In this document: one piece after another, positions 5,163 through 6,650 of the stretch
How positions within the stretch are numbered: position 1 is the first letter of the stretch
Layout: each line of letters begins with the position of its first letter
Translations under genes and position numbers: made by a program
The notes under the pieces: model-generated
What the model was told of the DNA's origin: nothing
The model's input: the letters and a program-made list of their open reading frames with translations, nothing else
Databases searched by the model: none
Source of the DNA: Simkania negevensis
GTDB taxonomy: Bacteria > Chlamydiota > Chlamydiia > Chlamydiales > Simkaniaceae
NCBI GenBank assembly: GCA_016191565.1
Contig: JACPWA010000136.1
Coordinates: forward strand, 1 to 6,650
Length of the DNA: 6,650 nucleotides
Direction: 5' to 3'

Positions 5163-6650
5163 TTAAATCAGTCTCCACTTTCTACCATCTCTTTCCATCA
5201 TTTCATTTGCCTCTTTGGGGCCCCAACTTCCTGCAGGATAATTGGGGAATGCAGTAGGTTTATGTTCCTCCCAATAGTTTAAAAGAGGGGTAAAAAACTG
5301 CCAAGAGTGGAATACCTCATCTTGGCGGGCAAATAGGGTGCTATCCCCGGCAATAGAATCACAGAGGAGCCTTTCATAGGCGTCAGGAGGAGCAAGGCCA
5401 AAAAAAGCCCCATAGCGAAAATCCATCTTCACAGGCTGGATCGGACTGCTAGGGCCAGGTACTTTGCAGTTGATTTTAAGAGAAATGCCTTCGTTTGGCT
5501 GGATCCGGATCGCTAGTACGTTGGAATCATGTTTCTCCCCATTTTCCTGAAAAAGGACCCCTGGAGGATGCTTGAAAGTGATGGCAATCTCTGTGGCTCT
5601 TTTAGGAAGTCTTTTAGCCCCCCTGAGGTAAAAGGGGACCCCATCCCAACGCCAGTTGTCGATAAAGAGGCGGATGGCCCCATAAGTTTCGATAGAGGAG
5701 GTAGGAGAAACGTTTTCCTCACCTCGATAGCCGAATACTTCCTCTCCATCTACAAATCCTTTCCCATATTGCCCTCTGACAGCAGAGAGGCGAAACTCAT
5801 CCCCTTTAAAAGGACGGAGAGCTTCTAATACCTTAACTTTTTCGTCATGGATCGCATCTGGACTCAAGTTTACAGGTGGCTCCATGGCGATAAGAGAAAG
5901 AAGCTGCACCATGTGGTTCTGCATAATGTCGCGTACGAGCCCTTCTTCCTCATAAAAGTGGCCCCGTTTTCCAATCCCGATATCCTCTGCTACAGTACAT
6001 TGCACATGGTCGATATAGCGATGATTCCAGAGGTTTTCAAAAATAGAGTTAGCAAAGCGAAATACTAAAAGATTTTGTACTGTTTCTTTCCCTAAATAGT
6101 GATCGATCCGGTAAAGCTGCGATTCGTTTAAATGCTCCATCAGATTATCTTGAAGAGCAATGGCTGAAGAAAGATCATGCCCAAAAGGCTTTTCAATGAT
6201 CACCCGCGACCATTTTATTTTTTCTTTGGCCTGATCGTAGAGGAGACCATGTTTTTTAAGTTTTTGAGTGATAACTGTAAAAAAACTTGGCTGTGTTGAG
6301 AAGTAATAGATCCGATTTCCCTTGGTCCCCAGCTGCAGATCAAGGTCGTTTAGTAGCTTTGCTAAGCGCTCATAGCCCTTATCATCATCAAATGCAGCAC
6401 TGTGATAAAAAATATTGGGGGAAAAAGAGCTCCATACCGATTCTTCAATCGGCTTCACGCGAGAGTAAGCGCTAATAGCATTTTTCATCCCTTCCCGAAA
6501 CACCTCATGAGTTTTTTCCCTTCTAGCAAATCCCACGCAGGCAAATTGTGCAGGAAGCCCCCCTTCTCTTTTTAAGTTATATAGGGCGGGCATTAGTTTC
6601 CGTTCTGTGAGATCTCCAGTTGCTCCAAAAATCACTAAAATGCAGGGATC
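5163..6650 (-). CDS. zwf: Glucose-6-phosphate 1-dehydrogenase (5'-truncated)
   Basis: Zwf catalyses NADP-dependent oxidation of glucose-6-phosphate to 6-phosphogluconolactone, the entry to the oxidative pentose-phosphate pathway, in the cytoplasm. The visible 495 residues (counting from the edge codon at 6650) begin DPCILVIFGATGDLTERKL, containing the GxxGDL nucleotide-binding loop. The GTG at 6635 is an internal Val, so the true start is just outside the window, and only about 10-20 residues should be missing. Further landmarks are IIEKPFG (151-157), the active-site signature RIDHYLGKE (181-189), FRFANSIFENLWN (197-209), the VAEDIGIGKRGHFYEEEG block (220-237) and a typical C-terminus YPAGSWGPKEANE. 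All key catalytic residues appear intact (His183 of the signature, Lys186, and a second conserved His at 209-215). It is the first visible gene of the zwf-opcA-pgl operon; its promoter is outside the window. Confidence 0.97.
   Translation of the reverse strand, partial: DPCILVIFGATGDLTERKLMPALYNLKREGGLPAQFACVGFARREKTHEVFREGMKNAISAYSRVKPIEESVWSSFSPNIFYHSAAFDDDKGYERLAKLLNDLDLQLGTKGNRIYYFSTQPSFFTVITQKLKKHGLLYDQAKEKIKWSRVIIEKPFGHDLSSAIALQDNLMEHLNESQLYRIDHYLGKETVQNLLVFRFANSIFENLWNHRYIDHVQCTVAEDIGIGKRGHFYEEEGLVRDIMQNHMVQLLSLIAMEPPVNLSPDAIHDEKVKVLEALRPFKGDEFRLSAVRGQYGKGFVDGEEVFGYRGEENVSPTSSIETYGAIRLFIDNWRWDGVPFYLRGAKRLPKRATEIAITFKHPPGVLFQENGEKHDSNVLAIRIQPNEGISLKINCKVPGPSSPIQPVKMDFRYGAFFGLAPPDAYERLLCDSIAGDSTLFARQDEVFHSWQFFTPLLNYWEEHKPTAFPNYPAGSWGPKEANEMMERDGRKWRLI

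Noticed and set aside
5513..6475. Several 60-100 codon ORFs within zwf (both strands), and similar ones inside opcA, the nuclease-like gene and the exporter
   Set aside because: All lie within clearly conserved coding regions in other frames, lack recognisable domains and are explained as shadows.
6633..6635. GTG as the start of zwf
   Set aside because: It is the Val in the conserved CILVIFGATGDL segment; the frame continues to the window edge.
1..6650. CRISPR array, tRNA/rRNA, toxin-antitoxin pair, or complete multi-gene defence system
   Set aside because: No regularly spaced repeats, tRNA-like cloverleafs or companion genes next to the nuclease-like gene were seen; its neighbours are an exporter and a convergent metabolic operon.

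Overview
The window looks like a piece of a moderately AT-rich bacterial chromosome. The most likely source is a Chlamydiae-like organism (environmental Chlamydiales such as Parachlamydia, Waddlia or Simkania relatives). This rests on the adjacent zwf / opcA-like / pgl(devB) genes together with a DUF1703-type AAA/PD-(D/E)XK protein, a combination I associate with amoeba-dwelling intracellular bacteria. No rRNA or other strict phylogenetic marker is present, so the assignment is an inference of moderate strength.

Layout. (1) 2-862, + strand: the C-terminal part of a DHA2-type (EmrB-like) major facilitator exporter, cut by the left edge. (2) 863-1039: a short intergenic region with a good sigma70-type promoter (TTGAAA-17-TAAGAT) and a strong Shine-Dalgarno. 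(3) 1040-2980, + strand: a 646-residue AAA-ATPase-like protein with a C-terminal PD-(D/E)XK nuclease-fold domain. It is distinctly AT-rich and carries an unusual ~113-residue basic, Ser/Phe-rich N-terminal extension. (4) 2981-3261: the intergenic region between convergent genes, holding a tiny translation-initiation-like remnant, small AT-rich hairpins and a ~157-bp near-palindromic element with 26-bp terminal inverted repeats (25/26 identical), flanked by TA. (5) 3262-6650, - strand: the tightly packed operon zwf > opcA-like > pgl (read right to left); zwf is cut at its 5' end by the right edge.

How the genes work together. Zwf oxidises glucose-6-phosphate to 6-phosphogluconolactone with NADP+, the OpcA-like protein probably assists assembly or activity of Zwf, and Pgl hydrolyses the lactone. 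Together they form the first two steps of the oxidative pentose-phosphate pathway, supplying NADPH. The genes are translationally coupled: TAA directly followed by ATG at zwf/opcA, and a 7-bp overlap with a TTG start at opcA/pgl. The exporter and the nuclease-like gene are unrelated to this pathway; the nuclease-like gene looks like an accessory insertion between two ordinary chromosomal segments.

I do not see a complete new multi-gene system. The items most worth a second look are the palindromic MITE-like element and the presequence-like N-terminus of the AAA/PD-(D/E)XK protein.
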